Positions 61,458 through 64,000 of a DNA stretch of 64,000 bases are shown piece after piece. Position 1 is the stretch's first letter; each line of letters opens with the position of its first letter. Made by a program: the position numbers and the translations under genes. The notes beneath the pieces are model-generated. The model made no database searches. It had not been told where the DNA came from and worked only from the letters and a program-made list of their open reading frames with translations. Source of the stretch: Eutrigla gurnardus (Eukaryota; Chordata; Actinopteri; Perciformes; Triglidae); the NCBI GenBank assembly GCA_963514095.1, contig OY741266.1, positions 10,013,797 to 10,077,796 of the forward strand. The letters are read 5' to 3'.

Positions 61458-64000
61458 GTCTAAATCATTTTTGAAGGTTTTATCCTCTCATACCTGAGTT
61501 TCCTTCATTTTTTATTTTTTTTTAAGATGTATCCTCCAACAAAGCAGACACACGCTGCAGACAGGCGCCTCTGGAGAGTGTGTGTGCAGTTATCTCATCT
61601 GTGACCACGCTCGCTGACTTCCCCAGCCGAAACTACCACCTCGCTCAGACCTCAGGAGCACCACAGCACCACAGGCAGACAGCCATAAGTACATGTCCTC
61701 AGAGGGGACATTCAAATGGAGGAAAACCCACCTTGATTAAAGGCATCACAACAAGTTACCTCCACTCTCATGTCTTGAGGAAGACTATAAAACTCACACA
61801 GCAACAGTACACATGCCATGGGTGACGACGACATAAAAGATAGTTTAGATCAAATCCCTCGTAATTCAGAAATGTAATAAACATGTAAGTGACATATTGT
61901 GTGACATTTTTCACCTTTAGGATCCGATCAGACAAAGCATGTTTGTTTTCTAATCGTTTTCAATGAGAGTGAAGAGTTTCCTGCGCTGCTTTTAGCTTTG
62001 CATCAACACCACAAACTGTAAAATAAATTCTATTGAGCATTTTTCCTCATTGATGTGACCTTTGCTATGTAACTATAGCGACCATGATCTGAACAGAAAA
62101 CAGCAGGAGGCAAATTAGTGCAGCACTTGAGATGTTGGTAAGTTTCAGCGAGTTGTTTTCATTCATTTAAACCGTAATATTAACTATGAGGTAGTGTTAG
62201 TTCTAGTTCGGTGGTTCCCCAGCAACAATTTTAAAAAAGATGCACCAAACTGCAAAACGCGAGCCGTCTGATCAGAGCAGTATCCTGCTCAGCTTTACTG
62301 TTGTCTCGATGAAGGAGAAAAAAAAATGCATTTCTTAACGGCAATAAATACTCAACTCATGCCGTTATTCCGCAGCAAATAGTACAGTGTTTATCAACTC
62401 TCCGCGAAACCGGTGCGCAATGAAATACCAGTCAGTCTCCATTTATAAACATGTGATTGTATGAAAAGATAGTATCACAGAAAAGTGAGCCAGAAGGAGA
62501 GAGCTGGACTGAAAGCAGCAAGAGCTGCCACGTCAGATGCTGCTGAGGCTTCTTGGCCGTCAGGACTGAAACAGACACACACACACACACACACACACAG
62601 TGTAGAGACACATGCAAATGCAGTACGGCCTGCACATGCAGAGATCTACACATCCCCTCATGTGTACACACACACACACACACACACACACAACTGGCTT
62701 TGCGGTGCTGTTTAGGGAGTCAGAGTCATCAGCCAAGCCTGACACCCCTGCTCAGTGTAGCCATCACCGCTGTCTCTCTGTGAGTCAACACGGATGGAGC
62801 CGCTCCATCAACAACACACACAGGCCCTAATAATAAAACCAGCAAATCCCTCTCACTCCAGTTCGCCTGCCACACGCCAGAGAGGGCCTGCCCCCGGTCT
62901 CATCATTTCCTGTTGGGATTGCTAATGGATTTACACTCATCATTTGGTTGCACTCTTCCAGCATTGGAATACACAACTTGTTTTCTAAATAGCAGTGCAG
63001 CTTTCAAAAGCTTAAAAACAATCATTTTCTAAAGTGTGGTGATCAAATTGTAAGAGCACAACACACAAACGTTCATTTATTCACATGGAGACAGACGACC
63101 GTATGAGCCACATAGGGAAATGTAGCGGGCAACAGTCAAGCTCTTCGGCAGGCCAAAACAAAAAAAGGAAGAAAAAAACATCAGATGCAAAATAGGATTT
63201 GGCCGCATCTTTATTTAAGCTAGCGTTCCAATTCCTGGAGAAATTGCATTATCGAATACAACAACGCCATTGTTTCAGCAAATTTTAGAGGGGCTTTCAG
63301 CTTTCTATACTTCCAGAGAGGAAAATCAAAACGGGGACATTCAATCTGAAGGGGAAAGAATGGCTCTTGTGCAGAGATTTGATTCTCGAGATAGCACTTG
63401 GCACCATTTGCGTCCTTTAAACACTGTAATATGGTTATGATACATTAGCATTCCTTCACGTCACCAAAGAAACCCAATACAAGCATGTTTTTGTCAGAAA
63501 AGGAGGGAGAGGGAGAAAAGGAGAAGGGAGCGGAGGGTGGGAGTCTAGAAGATGGAGAGGCAGGTAAAGGATTAGCATTAAGAGGCCGTGGGGAGTAACA
63601 TGTTGCCTCGATGAGCAGCATTCCAGCGGACAAAGCCCAGCGAATGGTGAAAGTGTTTTAGATAGTGCGCTGTTCTCAGGAGAGCCAGACAGGGAGTTAG
63701 AAAAGTGGCTTTTAAGCTCACCAAATCCAACATATCCCAGATAAGACTGTGGCTTCATCCTGAGGGAACGAAAGAGAGGAGTAGCGGAGGGGGCTGGAAA
63801 GAATGAGGTAAAATGAAGAACGAGACGGTTGAAGTGAAAGACGTATTGAGAGTAGGGCGAGTCGAGGGATGGGGAGAGAGAGTGAGATGGAGAAAAGCAG
63901 GCATAGATAAGCGAATGCATGTTAAAAAAAAAGAAGCAAGAGTGAGGAGAGGGAGGTTTGGAGAAAGGGAGAGGGAAAAAAAGAAATGGAATGAAGTGTA
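61456..64000. other. nfix intron 1 or 5' flank, distal part
   Basis: Unique DNA with two short CA arrays (62575-62599 and 62667-62692), a unique balanced stretch at 63190-63420 that could be conserved, and a purine-rich end (63490-64000). No exon was recognised. The usual nfix first coding exon was looked for as the minus-strand pattern for MYSPYCLTQ before a donor and was not found here. Confidence 0.6.

Overview
The window is vertebrate genomic DNA, most likely from a ray-finned fish and probably a spiny-rayed (percomorph) species. Three things point there: split genes with GT-AG introns, very dense CA/GT, GA and AT microsatellites, and several interspersed repeats that resemble teleost families I know from memory. 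No prokaryotic operon, CRISPR array, phage or defence system is present.

One gene is supported: nfix (nuclear factor I X), transcribed on the minus strand, so its 5' end lies to the right. Three consecutive coding exons can be placed to the base: exon 2 (50108-50639, 532 nt, almost the whole DNA-binding domain), exon 3 (401-463, 63 nt) and exon 4 (45-119, 75 nt). All three have AG/GT boundaries and end in phase 1, so the frame runs through them. Exon 2 alone resembles both NFIX and NFIA, but exon 3 (ESGQSDSS...) and exon 4 (CFVTSGVWNV) decide for NFIX. I cannot tell whether this is the nfixa or nfixb duplicate. Intron 2 is about 49.6 kb (464-50107) and fills most of the window. Intron 3 is 281 bp. 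Positions 1-44 are the start of intron 4.

The 13.4 kb to the right of exon 2 (50640-64000) is intron 1 and/or 5' flanking DNA. The usual first coding exon (MYSPYCLTQ in mammals) was not found and probably lies beyond 64000. A CpG-dense block at about 55320-55770 is the best candidate for an alternative promoter or first exon.

Intron 2 holds several mobile-element relics: a long-terminal-inverted-repeat MITE (36643-37260), a hAT-like MITE (26132-26395), a tRNA-derived SINE on the minus strand (15966-16146) with a second degraded one (36378-36529), a MITE-like end (28645-28770), and two copies of one interspersed repeat (11870-12475 and 23523-23735). The rest is unique sequence broken by microsatellites, homopolymer C runs and purine tracts. 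The remaining open reading frames are mostly translations of simple repeats or chance frames.

I found no convincing new biological system. The points most worth a second look are the CpG island, an isoleucine-to-serine change in an otherwise invariant DNA-binding-domain motif, an open frame running from an upstream ATG into exon 2, a very long microsatellite-bearing polypyrimidine tract at the exon 2 acceptor, a diverged GGTTAAA tandem array, and two long alternating purine-pyrimidine tracts.
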